A stretch of DNA of 64,000 nt from Bradyrhizobium rifense (GTDB lineage Bacteria; Pseudomonadota; Alphaproteobacteria; Rhizobiales; Xanthobacteraceae). The position numbers and the translations under genes were made by a program. The stretch is taken from positions 46,976 to 110,975 of the forward strand of contig NZ_VSSS01000028.1 of assembly GCF_008123425.1 (NCBI RefSeq), given 5' to 3'. Position 1 is the first letter of the stretch; each line of letters starts with the position of its first letter. Under the pieces are notes generated by a model. That model ran no database searches and was not told where the DNA came from. It saw nothing but the letters and a program-made list of their open reading frames with translations. Of this stretch, positions 34,315-46,598 are shown piece by piece.

Positions 34315-35541
34315 TCAGTGACCGAGGTCACTCGAGATGATTTCGCCGAACAATTCCCAGGTCTTGCCCTTGAACCGCATCATCTGGAGCTGTTCGATCG
34401 GCGCGAAATTGTCGGGCGCGGTGTTGATCTTGATGCCGGGCAGCAGCGTGTCCGGCGCGAAGTCCTTCAGGGACGCCGCCTGCTTCATGATGTTGTCGCG
34501 GGTGAGGTTGTCGCCGCACATCTGCAGCACCTTCACCATGGTCTGGGCTGCGGCATAGCCGAACACCACGCCGGCATCGAGCTTGTTGGCCTTCGGATCG
34601 AACTGCGCGATGAAGTTATAGAACCTCTTCATGCCCTCATCGGCGTTCCATTGCGGGTCGGAGCCGTCCTTGGTGTAGCTCGCCGACAAAATGCCTTGCG
34701 AGATCTCGAAGCCCGCGGGCTCGATCACGCCGCCGACGGAGGCCGAGACGTTGGAGATGATGTGCATCGGGTGCCAGTTGATCTCGGCCGCCTTCTTGAT
34801 CGCCTGCGCCGCGAATTTCGGCGTGGTGATGCTGATGAAGACGTCAGCGCCGGCGGCCTTCAGCTTCACGACGTGCTCGTCGATTGCGGGCTCCGAGGTG
34901 TCGTAAGGCTCCTCCATCACGATCATCGAGGCCTTGTCGCCGAGCCCGTCCTTCAGCCCCCTCAGATAGTCCTTGCCGAAATCGTCGTTCTGGTAGAGCA
35001 CGCCGATCTTGCCATCCGGCTTTTCCTTCAAAATGTACTTGGCGTAGATCTTGGCTTCGCTGGCGTAGCTCGGCTGCCAGCCCATCGTCCACGGGAAGTT
35101 CTTCGGATCGTTCCACTTCGAGGCGCCGCTCGCCACGAACAATTGCGGCACCTTCTTCTCGTTCATGTATTTGCGGATGGCGCCGTTGGTGGAGGTGCCG
35201 AGCGAGCCGAAGATCAAGAGCACATTGTCGCTCTCGACCAGCTTGCGCGCGTGTTCCACCGTCTTCGGCGGCGAATAAGCATCGTCATACGAGATGAACT
35301 TGATCTTGCGGCCGTTGACGCCGCCCTCGGCATTGACCTTGTTGAAATAGGCTTCCTCGGCCTTGCCGATCACGGCGTAGGCCGAGGCCGGGCCGCTATA
35401 GGGCATGATGTTGCCGATCCTGATTTCAGTGTCGGAAGCGCCGTTGTCGTAGGACTTCTGTGCCAGCGCGGGATTGCTCATCGCAGTGCACAACGCGAAT
35501 GCGGCCGAAAGCACCGCAACCTGAAATCGAACGACAGCCAT
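34315..35541 (-). CDS. Liv-type periplasmic substrate-binding protein 2
   Basis: 408 residues. Signal peptide about 1-27 (ending SNPALA before QKSYDNG), start preceded by GCAGGAGAA. It has the same fold and motifs as its neighbours (EIRIGNIMPYSGPASAYA, IGVLYQNDDFGKDYLRGLKDG, FPWTMGWQPSYASEAKIYAK). Differences from copy 1 are spread over the whole length, including around the expected ligand cleft (YDTSEPAIDEHVVKLKAAGA), so the copies may differ in ligand. It has its own leader and terminator. Confidence 0.92.
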   Translation of the reverse strand: MAVVRFQVAVLSAAFALCTAMSNPALAQKSYDNGASDTEIRIGNIMPYSGPASAYAVIGKAEEAYFNKVNAEGGVNGRKIKFISYDDAYSPPKTVEHARKLVESDNVLLIFGSLGTSTNGAIRKYMNEKKVPQLFVASGASKWNDPKNFPWTMGWQPSYASEAKIYAKYILKEKPDGKIGVLYQNDDFGKDYLRGLKDGLGDKASMIVMEEPYDTSEPAIDEHVVKLKAAGADVFISITTPKFAAQAIKKAAEINWHPMHIISNVSASVGGVIEPAGFEISQGILSASYTKDGSDPQWNADEGMKRFYNFIAQFDPKANKLDAGVVFGYAAAQTMVKVLQMCGDNLTRDNIMKQAASLKDFAPDTLLPGIKINTAPDNFAPIEQLQMMRFKGKTWELFGEIISSDLGH

Positions 35542-35602
35542 TTTTCTCCTGCCTCAACTGGATCGGCGCCGCATTGAACAAGATTGATGCACGACGTCAA
35601 CA

Positions 35603-35634
35603 AAAAGCCCCCGCGATTGCGCGCGGGGGCTTTT
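35603..35634 (-). terminator. Intrinsic terminator after binding protein 3
   Basis: A 13-bp perfect stem (35603-35615 with 35622-35634) that includes A4 and T4 tails on both sides, with a 6-base loop. It could stop transcription in either direction. It lies 27 bp past the stop of binding protein 3. Confidence 0.88.
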
Positions 35635-35660
35635 CAACCTTGGACTAAAGCGTCAGCGCG

Positions 35661-36890
35661 TCACTCGGGGGCGACGTCGCCGTTCAGGATGTCGCCGAAC
35701 TGTTCCCACTTCTCGCCCTTGAACCGCTGCATCTGCAGCTGGCTGATCGGGGCGAAGTCGTTCGGTCCGGTGTTGATCTTGACGCCGGGCAGCAGGGTGT
35801 CCGGCGTGAAATCCTTCAGGCTCGCCGCCTGCTTCATCAGATTGGCGCGGGTGAGATCGTCGCCGCACTGCTCCAGCGCCTTGGCCAGTGTCTGCGCGGC
35901 GCCGTAGCCGTAGACGACGCTGGAATCGGTCTTGTCGGCGCCCGGCATGTACTTGTCGAGGAACTCCACCCACTTCTTCATGGCGGCATCGTCAGCCCAG
36001 CGCGGATCCGCGCCGTCCTTGGCATAGGCCGCCGACAGCACGCCTTGGGAAGCCTCGAAGCCTGCCGGCTTCATCACGCTGCCGACCGAGGCCGACACGT
36101 TGGTGATGATCTGGAGCGGCTTCCAGCCGAGCTCGGCGGTCTTCTTGATGGTCTGGGCGCCGAACTTCGGCGTCGTGTAGATCAGCAGCACGTCGGGATT
36201 GGCGGCCTTGATCTTGACGATGTGGCCGTCGATCGACGGCTCGGAGACCTCATAGCTCTCTTCCAGGATGATTGCGGACGACGCCTTGGCGCCAAAACCG
36301 TCCTTGGTGCCCTTGAGGTAGTCTTTGCCGAAATCGTCGTTCTGATAAAGGATCGCGACCTTGGCGTCGGGCTTCTCCTTGAGCAGCCATTTCGCGTAGA
36401 TCTGCGCTTCGCTCTGGTAGGAGGGCTGCCATCCCATGGTCCAGGGGAAATTCTTCGGATCGTTCCACTTGGTGGCGCCGGTGGCGACGAACAGCTGCGG
36501 GATCTTCTTGGCGTTGAGATATTTCTGGATCGCGCTGTTCGAGGGCGTGCCGAGCGGGTTGAACACGGCGAGCACCTCGTCGCTTTCAACGAGCTTGCGG
36601 ACCTGCTCGACGGCCTTGGGCGGCGAATAGCCATCGTCATAGGTGACGTAGACGATCTTACGGCCGTTGATGCCGCCCTTGTCGTTGATCATCTTGAAAT
36701 AGGCTTCTTCGGTCTTGCCGATGACGCCATAGGCCGACGCCGGACCGCTGTACGGCATGATGTTGCCGATCTTGATCTCGGTATCGGAGGCGCCGGTATC
36801 GTATTTCTTCTGGGCGAGTGCTGCGCCGGAGGTGAGGGTCGCGACCGCCGTTACGAGTGCGGTGGTTCGCAGTGTTCTTCCGAAAAACAA
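35661..36890 (-). CDS. Liv-type periplasmic substrate-binding protein 3
   Basis: 409 residues. Start is a TTG with AAGGAGA about 6 bases before it. Signal peptide about 1-26 (ending SGAALA before QKKYDTG). Same family as the two genes downstream, with EIKIGNIMPYSGPASAYGV and VAILYQNDDFGKDYLKGTKDG. It directly follows the livM permease (29 bp), so of the three copies it is the one in the transporter operon proper; the other two look like later duplicates with separate leaders and terminators. Confidence 0.92.
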   Translation of the reverse strand: MFFGRTLRTTALVTAVATLTSGAALAQKKYDTGASDTEIKIGNIMPYSGPASAYGVIGKTEEAYFKMINDKGGINGRKIVYVTYDDGYSPPKAVEQVRKLVESDEVLAVFNPLGTPSNSAIQKYLNAKKIPQLFVATGATKWNDPKNFPWTMGWQPSYQSEAQIYAKWLLKEKPDAKVAILYQNDDFGKDYLKGTKDGFGAKASSAIILEESYEVSEPSIDGHIVKIKAANPDVLLIYTTPKFGAQTIKKTAELGWKPLQIITNVSASVGSVMKPAGFEASQGVLSAAYAKDGADPRWADDAAMKKWVEFLDKYMPGADKTDSSVVYGYGAAQTLAKALEQCGDDLTRANLMKQAASLKDFTPDTLLPGVKINTGPNDFAPISQLQMQRFKGEKWEQFGDILNGDVAPE

Positions 36891-36919
36891 ATTTGGTCTC
36901 CTTCTTTAATTGAACGGTT

Positions 36920-37936
36920 TCAGTTTTTTCTGAGCTTACCGGCGAGTTGCTGGCCCAGGATCGCGACTTGCCTTGCGCCATGCGGCACCAGGTAGATGAC
37001 GAGAAACAGCAGCACGCCGAACACCGCGCCGGAGAGGCCCTTGGAGATGCCCTCCGCGATGTTCGGCACGAAGATGATGAAGGCGGCACCCACGATCGAG
37101 CCGGGCAGCCAGCCGACGCCGCCGACGACCATGCCGAGGAACAGCTGGATCGCGAGCGTGATGGTGAAGCTGTCGGGCGCGACGAACTGCACCGCGATGG
37201 CGCTCAGGCCGCCGGCGACGCCGGTGATGGCCGCGGAGACGCCGAAGGCCAGCGTCTTGTACAGCGCGACGTTGACACCCATGGCGGAGGCCGCGATCTC
37301 GTTGTCGCGGATCGCCATGAAGGCGCGGCCCGAGCGCGAGCGCAGCAGGTTGACCGAGAAGATATAGATCGCGAGCACGACCACGAGCGTGAAGTAATAC
37401 AGCCACATGTCCTGCGACATCGGCAGGCCGAACGGCGCGTCGGGCTTGGTGACGACGAGGCCCTGCACGCCGCCGGTCCACTTCTCGAGGAAGTTCAGCT
37501 TGAGCAGCTGCGGCATCGCGGTGGCGAGCGCGAAGGTCGCAAGCGCAAGGTACACGCCGGAGAGCCGCAGCGCCGGCTGGCCGAACAGGAAGCCCGCGCC
37601 GAAGCAGACCACGGCCGCGACCGGCAGGCAGAGGAAGTACGGGATGTTGAACTGCTCCATCATGACAGCAGTGACGTAGGCGCCGATGCCGTAGAACGCG
37701 CTCTGGCCGAGCGAGAACTGGCCACTTCCGCCGGTCAGGATGTTCAGCGCCAGCACGGCGAGGCCCAGATACAACAGCTGGGTCAGCTGGAAGATCACGA
37801 AGTTCTTGGCGAACAGCGGAATGGCGATGAGAAGCAACAGCACCACCACCGAGGTGCCCGTGCCCAGCGTCATCGCCCGCTTCGGAACCGCCTCGACGGC
37901 CGGGGCTTCCGTGACGACGTCTTCTACAGCGCTCAT
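36920..37936 (-). CDS. Liv-type ABC permease (LivM-like) of the acyl/dicarboxylate locus
   Basis: 338 residues with about nine hydrophobic segments after a 30-residue cytoplasmic tail. LivM features include GGSGQFSLGQSAFYGIGAY and the family segment ITGVAGGLSAIA. The ATG at 37936 begins 2 bases after the stop of livH; a TTG two codons earlier would overlap that stop. Order in the operon is livG, livF, livH, livM, binding protein 3. Confidence 0.92.
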   Translation of the reverse strand: MSAVEDVVTEAPAVEAVPKRAMTLGTGTSVVVLLLLIAIPLFAKNFVIFQLTQLLYLGLAVLALNILTGGSGQFSLGQSAFYGIGAYVTAVMMEQFNIPYFLCLPVAAVVCFGAGFLFGQPALRLSGVYLALATFALATAMPQLLKLNFLEKWTGGVQGLVVTKPDAPFGLPMSQDMWLYYFTLVVVLAIYIFSVNLLRSRSGRAFMAIRDNEIAASAMGVNVALYKTLAFGVSAAITGVAGGLSAIAVQFVAPDSFTITLAIQLFLGMVVGGVGWLPGSIVGAAFIIFVPNIAEGISKGLSGAVFGVLLFLVIYLVPHGARQVAILGQQLAGKLRKN

Positions 37937-37938
37937 GA

Positions 37939-38817
37939 TCAAACTCGCTTGACGATGTGCCGGCCGAACAGACCAGCGGGTTTGACGACCAGGACGGAGA
38001 TGATCAGCGCGAGCGCGATCGGGAGTTTCAGCTCGTTGCCGACGCCAGGGATGTAGGTGCCGGCAAGGTTCTCGAAGATGCCGACCAGGAAGCCGCCGAC
38101 CACGGCGCCGAACGGGCTGGTCAGTCCGCCGAGCACGGCTGCGGCGAAGCCGTAGATCAGCACGCCGCCCATCATGTTGGGCTCGAGGAACACGACCGGG
38201 GCAATCAGCATGCCGGCGATGGCGCCGATGGCGGACGCCATGCCCCAGCCCAGCGCGATCATCCAGGAGGTGTTGATGCCGACCAGGCGTGCCGATTCAG
38301 GCACCGATGCGGCCGCCCGCATGGCAAGCCCGATCCGCGTGTACTGGAAGAAGAAATAGAGCCCGATCAGCAGCAGCACGGTGACGCCGATCATGCCGGC
38401 CTGGTGGGTCGAGATCAGCTGGCTGCCGAGGAACGGCGAGGAGCCGAACGGCGTCGGATATTGCTTGATGGTAAAGTCCCAGATCAGCCCGGCCGAGGAG
38501 TTGATGATGGCGTAGAGCGCGATGAAGCCGGCGACGTTGGTCAGCACCGGCGCCTTGGCCAGCGGCTTGAACAGGATGCGCTCGATCGCGATGCCGCCGA
38601 CGAAGGAGAGCGCCAGCGCGATGATGAACGCGCCCCAATAGGGCACACCCCACTGCATCAACTGCCAGGAGATGAAGGTCGAGAACATCGCCATCTCGCC
38701 CTGCGCGAAGTTGAGATGGTCGATCGCCTGGTAGATCATGACCACGGCGAGCGCCATGCAGGCGTAGATGGCGCCCGTGGCAATCCCGGCCAGGACCTGG
38801 TTGGTAAACAGTTCCAT
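37939..38817 (-). CDS. Liv-type ABC permease (LivH-like) of the acyl/dicarboxylate locus
   Basis: 292 residues, the usual LivH length, about eight hydrophobic segments. It starts with QVLAGIATGAIYACMALAV and LNFAQGEMAMF, and ends with FAAAVLGGLTSPFGAVVGGF. It lies 12 bp after livF and just before livM, in a continuous minus-strand operon under the IclR gene. Confidence 0.93.
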   Translation of the reverse strand: MELFTNQVLAGIATGAIYACMALAVVMIYQAIDHLNFAQGEMAMFSTFISWQLMQWGVPYWGAFIIALALSFVGGIAIERILFKPLAKAPVLTNVAGFIALYAIINSSAGLIWDFTIKQYPTPFGSSPFLGSQLISTHQAGMIGVTVLLLIGLYFFFQYTRIGLAMRAAASVPESARLVGINTSWMIALGWGMASAIGAIAGMLIAPVVFLEPNMMGGVLIYGFAAAVLGGLTSPFGAVVGGFLVGIFENLAGTYIPGVGNELKLPIALALIISVLVVKPAGLFGRHIVKRV

Positions 38818-38829
38818 CGTGCCGGCTCC

Positions 38830-39539
38830 TCAGTAACCCAGATAGGATTTGCGGATTTCTTCGTTGTTCGCGATGTCCTTGGCATTGCCCGACATCACGA
38901 TACGGCCGGTCTCGATCACATAGGCCTGGTCGGCGAGCTCGAGCGCGAGCTGGGCGTTCTGCTCGACCACCAGGATCGACACCTTGTCCTCGCGATTGAT
39001 CTTGCCGAGGATGCCGAACAGGTCGCGCACGACCAGCGGTGCGAGGCCAAAGGACGGCTCGTCGAGCAGCATCAGCCGCGGCCGCAGCATCAGTGCGCGG
39101 GCGACCGCGAGCATCTGCTGCTCGCCGCCGGAGAGCGTGCCGGCCTGCTGGGTGTGCCGCTGCTTCAGCACTGGGAAATGCGCATACATGCGCTCGATAT
39201 CGGAGACGATGCCGGCATTGTCCTTGCGGGTGATGGCACCGAGCTGGAGGTTCTCTTCCACCGTCATGGTGGTGAAGGTGCCGCGGCCCTGCGGCACATG
39301 GGCGATGCCGAAGCGCACGATGCTTTCGGTCGATTTGTTGTTCAGCGGTTTGCCGTCGAACTCGATGCCGCCGGTGGAGCGCACCATGTTGCAGATCGCG
39401 CGCAGCGTCGTGGTCTTGCCGGCGCCGTTGGCGCCCAAGAGCGTCGTCAGCGACCCCTCGCTGAGCGAGAAGGACAGGCCATGGAGCGCCTGGACCTGGC
39501 CGTAATAGGCGCGCAGGTCCTTGACGTTGAGCAGCGTCG

Positions 39540-39543
<4 letters not shown>
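38830..39543 (-). CDS. Liv-type ABC ATPase (LivF-like) of the acyl/dicarboxylate locus
   Basis: 237 residues. Walker A GANGAGKTT, signature LSGGEQQMLAVARAL, Walker B LMLLDEPSFGLAP, H-loop region VVEQNAQ. It overlaps livG by 4 bp (ATGA). It energises import together with LivG. Confidence 0.94.
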
Positions 39544-40337
<794 letters not shown>

Positions 40338-40403
40338 GTCGTCTCGCCCACGGACGTCAGTGGGCAATGGTGCGATGCGAACCGCTCCCGATGATGACTA
40401 AGG

Positions 40404-41270
40404 CTATCTGAATCCCTCGGCCACACGCGCAACTTTTCCTCCTGATTTCAGCTTTTTGCTGACTTCTTTTTTGGATTGCGGCATCAGACCCCCAAGTGCC
40501 GCTTCGATGTTCCTTACCATCGCCAGCAGTCGCGGTCCAATGTCGTTGATCAAACGCTCTTCCGTGAAGCGGAATGCGGGTGCACCGCAATTGAATGCGT
40601 AGGGACCGGTTCCGTCATTGAGCTTGAGCGCGACGCCGGCGGCGCCGATGTCGTCGTGCCAGTCGCCGACGGACAGCGCGAAACCATATTTCGCGACCGT
40701 CTCGCCCGAACGTTCCAGCCCGTCGCGCATCTTGGGCCAGCGACTGCCGTAATGTTCGCGCAGGATGCGCGTCACTTCGGCGCGATCCTCGTCGCCGAGC
40801 GCCCAGAAATACGCGCGGCCCATCGCGCTGGTTGCAATCGGCACGCGGGAGCCGACGTCGAGTTGAACGCCGACCGTCTCGCTGCCACGGCTTTGCCCGA
40901 AATAGATCATGCTGTGGCGGTCGCGGCCGCCGATTGCGACGGCGCCGCCGGTCGCGCGCATCATTTCCTCGCGAAACGGCTCGGACAAATGCCGAACGCC
41001 GAGATTGGCCAGCGCCGCGTAACCGAGCGCCATCGCGGCCGGCGCCAGCTGGTACTTCTCGAAACGGGGAACCGGTGTCAGATAGCCGAGCTTCGTCAGC
41101 GTGTAGGTCAGCCGCGAAACCGTCGGTTTTGGCAGGTTGGTGCGGGAGGCAATCTCCTGATTGCCGAGAAGTCCGTCGCTGGGTTGGAATGCTCGCAATA
41201 CGTCAAGCCCGCGGGAAAGCGCGACGACGAAATTCCGATCGGTCGCGGTCTTCTTTCCTGTACGCTTCAT
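40404..41270 (-). CDS. IclR-family transcriptional regulator
   Basis: 288 residues from the ATG at 41270; a TTG at 41303 would add eleven. The N-terminal winged helix (about 15-80) shows ALSRGLDVLRAF and LPKPTVSRLTYTLTKLGYL. The C-terminal effector domain (about 95-265) shows VPIATSAMGRAYFW and AAGVALKLNDG. The tail is lysine-rich. It sits between the livGFHM transporter (same strand) and the pim-like operon (divergent), with a perfect 17-bp palindrome in the divergent promoter. It most likely controls both in response to a pathway acid or CoA ester (inference). Confidence 0.91.
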   Translation of the reverse strand: MKRTGKKTATDRNFVVALSRGLDVLRAFQPSDGLLGNQEIASRTNLPKPTVSRLTYTLTKLGYLTPVPRFEKYQLAPAAMALGYAALANLGVRHLSEPFREEMMRATGGAVAIGGRDRHSMIYFGQSRGSETVGVQLDVGSRVPIATSAMGRAYFWALGDEDRAEVTRILREHYGSRWPKMRDGLERSGETVAKYGFALSVGDWHDDIGAAGVALKLNDGTGPYAFNCGAPAFRFTEERLINDIGPRLLAMVRNIEAALGGLMPQSKKEVSKKLKSGGKVARVAEGFR

Positions 41271-41337
41271 CCCTGATCTGCTCTTGCGCGGAGTCGTTGA
41301 CAAGCCACGTGCTTCAAAATAACCCTGCCGTCAAGAT

Positions 41338-41354
41338 GCGGAATTAAATTCCGC
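41338..41354. promoter_or_regulatory. Perfect 17-bp palindrome, candidate IclR operator
   Basis: GCGGAATT-A-AATTCCGC with 8-bp perfect arms lies 45 bp before the pimF start and 67 bp before the IclR ATG. IclR-type regulators often bind GGAA/TTCC-ended dyads of this kind, so it is the best candidate operator for the divergent genes. Confidence 0.65.
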
Positions 41355-41399
41355 ACCGCGAAATCGAACAAAAGTAAATCCCCACCAAGGAGGGAAACC

Positions 41400-43496
<2,097 letters not shown>

Positions 43497-43550
43497 TCGG
43501 ATTGGCTGTGGCCGCGACCTCTTCTTTCTCCGAGGCACACTCTCTCCGTT

Positions 43551-43651
43551 CCCTCCCCCCTTGTGGGGGAGGGTCAGGGAGGGGGGTAGCCCCGGGCGCC
43601 GGCGTTTGTGGCTACCCCCTTCCCCAACCCTTCCCCACAAGGGGGAAGGGA
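43551..43651. repeat. Large intergenic inverted repeat between pimF and pimA
   Basis: Two G/C-homopolymer-rich arms (43551-43591 and 43610-43651) are near-perfect complements around an 18-base GC-rich loop, giving a long cruciform or RNA stem-loop. It lies inside the operon, so it must be transcribed through. The composition is that of dispersed palindromic elements in Bradyrhizobium genomes. Confidence 0.8.
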
Positions 43652-43715
43652 GCCAAACCGTCCGTGCCCGCCTTACATGGAATTGCTGCCTAGGCAGCGC
43701 AGAGTAGCTATCTTA

Positions 43716-45398
43716 ATGACCCATCCCGGCGAACAGTTTTACCCCGAGGGCGTGCATTGGGACGACACCATCGTCCAGGGCACGCTGCCTGACCTGCTCT
43801 CGACGGCCGCCGCAAGTTATGGCCCGCGGACAGCACTGGAATTTCGCGATCGTCCGATCACCTATGCCGAGCTCGCCGCCATGGCCGAGCGCGCGGCGGC
43901 TGCGTTCCTGCGCGCCGGCTGCGGCAAGAACACCTCTGTCGCGCTGTTCCTCGGCAACACGCCGGATCATCCCGTCAATTTCTTTGGCGCGCTGAAGGCC
44001 GGCGCCCGGGTCGCGCATCTCTCGCCGCTCGACGGCGAGATCGCGCTGACGCACAAGGTCTCGGACTCCGGCTCGCGCCTGCTGGTCACCTCGAACCTCC
44101 AGGCGTTGCTGCCGACCGCGCTGAAGTTCCTGGAGAAGGGGCTGATTGATCGCCTGGTCGTTTGCGAGGACGACACTTGGGGCAAGGTCGGCACGCCGCA
44201 GGCGGCGATCCCCGATGATCCCCGTATCGTCACCTTCAAGGCCTTCGTCGAAGGCGCGCCGCTGCCGGCGCAATGGCCCGCCGTTGCGGTCGATGACGTC
44301 GCTCTGCTGCAATATACCGGCGGCACCACCGGTCTGCCAAAGGGTGCCATGCTGACGCACGGCAATCTCACCTCGGCAGTGTCGATCTACGAGGTCTGGG
44401 GTCTGCCGACGCGGGGAGCGCGTGGCGCTGCCATCGAGCGCGTGATCTGCGTGCTGCCGCTGTTCCACATCTATGCGCTCACCGTCGTGCTGCTGTCCTC
44501 GCTCAGCCGCGGCAATCTGATCTCGCTGCATCAGCGTTTCGATGTCGAAGCCGTGATGCGCGACATCGAGGTCAAGCGCGCGACCTATTTTCCGGGCGTG
44601 CCGACGATGTGGATCGCGATCGCCGCGCTGCCCGATCTCGACAAGCGCGACTTCTCTTCGCTTGCCGCCATCGGCTCCGGCGGCGCGCCGCTGCCGGTCG
44701 AGGTCGCGAGCTTCTTCGAGCGCAAGGTCGGCAAGAAGCTCAAGAGCGGCTGGGGCATGACCGAGACCTGCTCGCCCGGTACCGGCCACCCGCCTGTCGG
44801 TCCCGACAAGCCGGGCTCGATCGGACTGATGCTGCCCGGCATCGAGCTCGACGTCGTCTCGCTGGACGACCCGACCAAGGTCCTGCCGCCAGGTGAAGTC
44901 GGCGAGATCCGCATCAAGGGCCCGAACGTCACCAAGGGCTATTGGAACAAGCAGAAGGACTCCGCGGAGTATTTCTCCGACGGCCGCTTCCTCACCGGCG
45001 ACATCGGCTATGTCGATACCGACGGCTACTTCTTCCTGGTCGACCGCAAGAAGGACATGATCATCTCCGGCGGCTTCAACGTCTATCCGCAGATGATCGA
45101 GCAGGCGATCTACACTGTTCCCGGCGTGCACGAGGTGATCGTGCTCGGCATTCCCGACCAATATCGCGGCGAGGCCGCAAAGGCCTTCATCAAGCTGAAG
45201 CCGGATGCAAAACCGTTCTCGCTCGACGAGCTGCGCGCGCAGCTCGCCGGCAAGGTCGGCAAGCACGAATTGCCGGCGGAGGTCGAGTTCGTCGACGATC
45301 TGCCGCGCACGCCGGTCGGAAAGCTGTCGCGCCACGAATTGCGCCAGCAGCAGAAACCATCACAATCCACCCAACACGCATCAGGAGGTCGCTCTTGA
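43716..45398 (+). CDS. pimA: AMP-forming acyl-CoA ligase (PimA-like)
   Basis: 560 residues, ANL superfamily. The phosphate-binding motif is YTGGTTGLPKGAML, the core GWGMTETCSPG, the hinge region FLTGDIGYVDTDGYFFLVDRKKDM, and the C-terminal catalytic Lys lies in LPRTPVGKLSRHEL. It activates a fatty or dicarboxylic acid to its CoA ester using ATP. The ATG at 43716 is chosen because the upstream part of the frame lies inside the palindromic repeat. Its stop overlaps the TTG of the thiolase. Dicarboxylate preference is inferred from operon context only. Confidence 0.9.
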   Translation: MTHPGEQFYPEGVHWDDTIVQGTLPDLLSTAAASYGPRTALEFRDRPITYAELAAMAERAAAAFLRAGCGKNTSVALFLGNTPDHPVNFFGALKAGARVAHLSPLDGEIALTHKVSDSGSRLLVTSNLQALLPTALKFLEKGLIDRLVVCEDDTWGKVGTPQAAIPDDPRIVTFKAFVEGAPLPAQWPAVAVDDVALLQYTGGTTGLPKGAMLTHGNLTSAVSIYEVWGLPTRGARGAAIERVICVLPLFHIYALTVVLLSSLSRGNLISLHQRFDVEAVMRDIEVKRATYFPGVPTMWIAIAALPDLDKRDFSSLAAIGSGGAPLPVEVASFFERKVGKKLKSGWGMTETCSPGTGHPPVGPDKPGSIGLMLPGIELDVVSLDDPTKVLPPGEVGEIRIKGPNVTKGYWNKQKDSAEYFSDGRFLTGDIGYVDTDGYFFLVDRKKDMIISGGFNVYPQMIEQAIYTVPGVHEVIVLGIPDQYRGEAAKAFIKLKPDAKPFSLDELRAQLAGKVGKHELPAEVEFVDDLPRTPVGKLSRHELRQQQKPSQSTQHASGGRS

Positions 45399-46582
45399 CC
45401 GACGCCGTCATCGTTTCCACCGCCCGTACGCCGATCGGCAAGGCCTATCGCGGCATGCTCAACGCCACCGAGGGCGCCACGCTGCTTGGCCACGCCATCG
45501 GCGAGGCCGTTGCGCGTGCAAAAGTCGATCCGAAGGAGATCGAGGACGTCGTGATGGGCGCCGCGCTCCAGCAAGGCGCGACCGGCGGCAACATCGCGCG
45601 CAAGGCGCTGCTCCGCGCCGGTCTGCCCGTCACCGTTGCCGGCACCACGATCGACCGTCAGTGCGCCTCGGGCCTGCAGGCGATCGTGCTTGCCGCACGC
45701 TCGGTGATCTTCGACGGTGTTGAGGTCGCGGTCGGTGGCGGCGGCGAGTCGATCAGCCTCGTGCAGAACGACAAGATGAACGGCTTTCACGCCCAGGACC
45801 CGGCGCTGCTCAAGATCAAGGGCGAGGTTTACATGCCCATGATCGACACCGCCGAGATCGTTGCCAAGCGCTACGGCATCTCGCGCGAGAAGCAGGACGA
45901 ATATTCGCTGGAGAGCCAGCGCCGCACCGCCGCAGCGCAACAGGGCGGCAAGTTCAAGGACGAGCTCGCGCCGATCACCACACAGATGGCGATCACCGAC
46001 AAGGCGACCGGCGCCGTCTCCTTCAAGGAGGTGACCTTGTCGCAGGACGAAGGTCCGCGCCCCGAGACCACCGCTGAGGGCCTTGCCGGCCTGAAGGCCG
46101 TTCGTGGCGAAGGCTTTTCTATCACCGCCGGCAATGCCAGCCAGCTCTCGGATGGCGCCAGCGCCTCCGTCATCATGAGCGACAAGGAAGCTTCGAAGCG
46201 CGGCCTCAAGCCGCTCGGCATCTTCCGCGGCTTCGTCTCGGCAGGCTGCGAGCCGGACGAGATGGGCATCGGCCCGGTCTTTGCCGTGCCGCGCCTCTTG
46301 AAGCGTCACGGCCTCAAGGTCGACGACATCGATCTCTGGGAGCTCAACGAAGCCTTCGCGGTGCAGGTGCTGTATTGCCGCGACAAGCTCGGCATCGATC
46401 CCGAGAAGATCAACGTCGACGGCGGCGCGATCGCGGTCGGCCATCCCTACGGCATGTCGGGCGCGCGCCTGACCGGCCACGCTTTGATCGAAGGCCGCCG
46501 CCGCAAGGCAAAATACGCGGTCGTCACCATGTGCGTCGGCGGCGGCATGGGCGCTGCCGGTCTGTTCGAGGTTTTGCAGTAA
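45395..46582 (+). CDS. pimB: Thiolase / acetyl-CoA acyltransferase (PimB-like)
   Basis: 395 residues starting at a TTG with CAGGAGGTC before it. Active-site Cys90 in TIDRQCASGLQAI, the His of NEAFAVQ and GGAIAVGHPYGMSGAR, and the second Cys in MCVGGGMGAAG are all present. It cleaves 3-ketoacyl-CoA to release acetyl-CoA. It overlaps the ligase gene by 4 bp, and the acyl-CoA dehydrogenase starts 16 bp later. Confidence 0.92.
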   Translation: MTDAVIVSTARTPIGKAYRGMLNATEGATLLGHAIGEAVARAKVDPKEIEDVVMGAALQQGATGGNIARKALLRAGLPVTVAGTTIDRQCASGLQAIVLAARSVIFDGVEVAVGGGGESISLVQNDKMNGFHAQDPALLKIKGEVYMPMIDTAEIVAKRYGISREKQDEYSLESQRRTAAAQQGGKFKDELAPITTQMAITDKATGAVSFKEVTLSQDEGPRPETTAEGLAGLKAVRGEGFSITAGNASQLSDGASASVIMSDKEASKRGLKPLGIFRGFVSAGCEPDEMGIGPVFAVPRLLKRHGLKVDDIDLWELNEAFAVQVLYCRDKLGIDPEKINVDGGAIAVGHPYGMSGARLTGHALIEGRRRKAKYAVVTMCVGGGMGAAGLFEVLQ

Positions 46583-46598
46583 TTCACAGGAGGATCCG

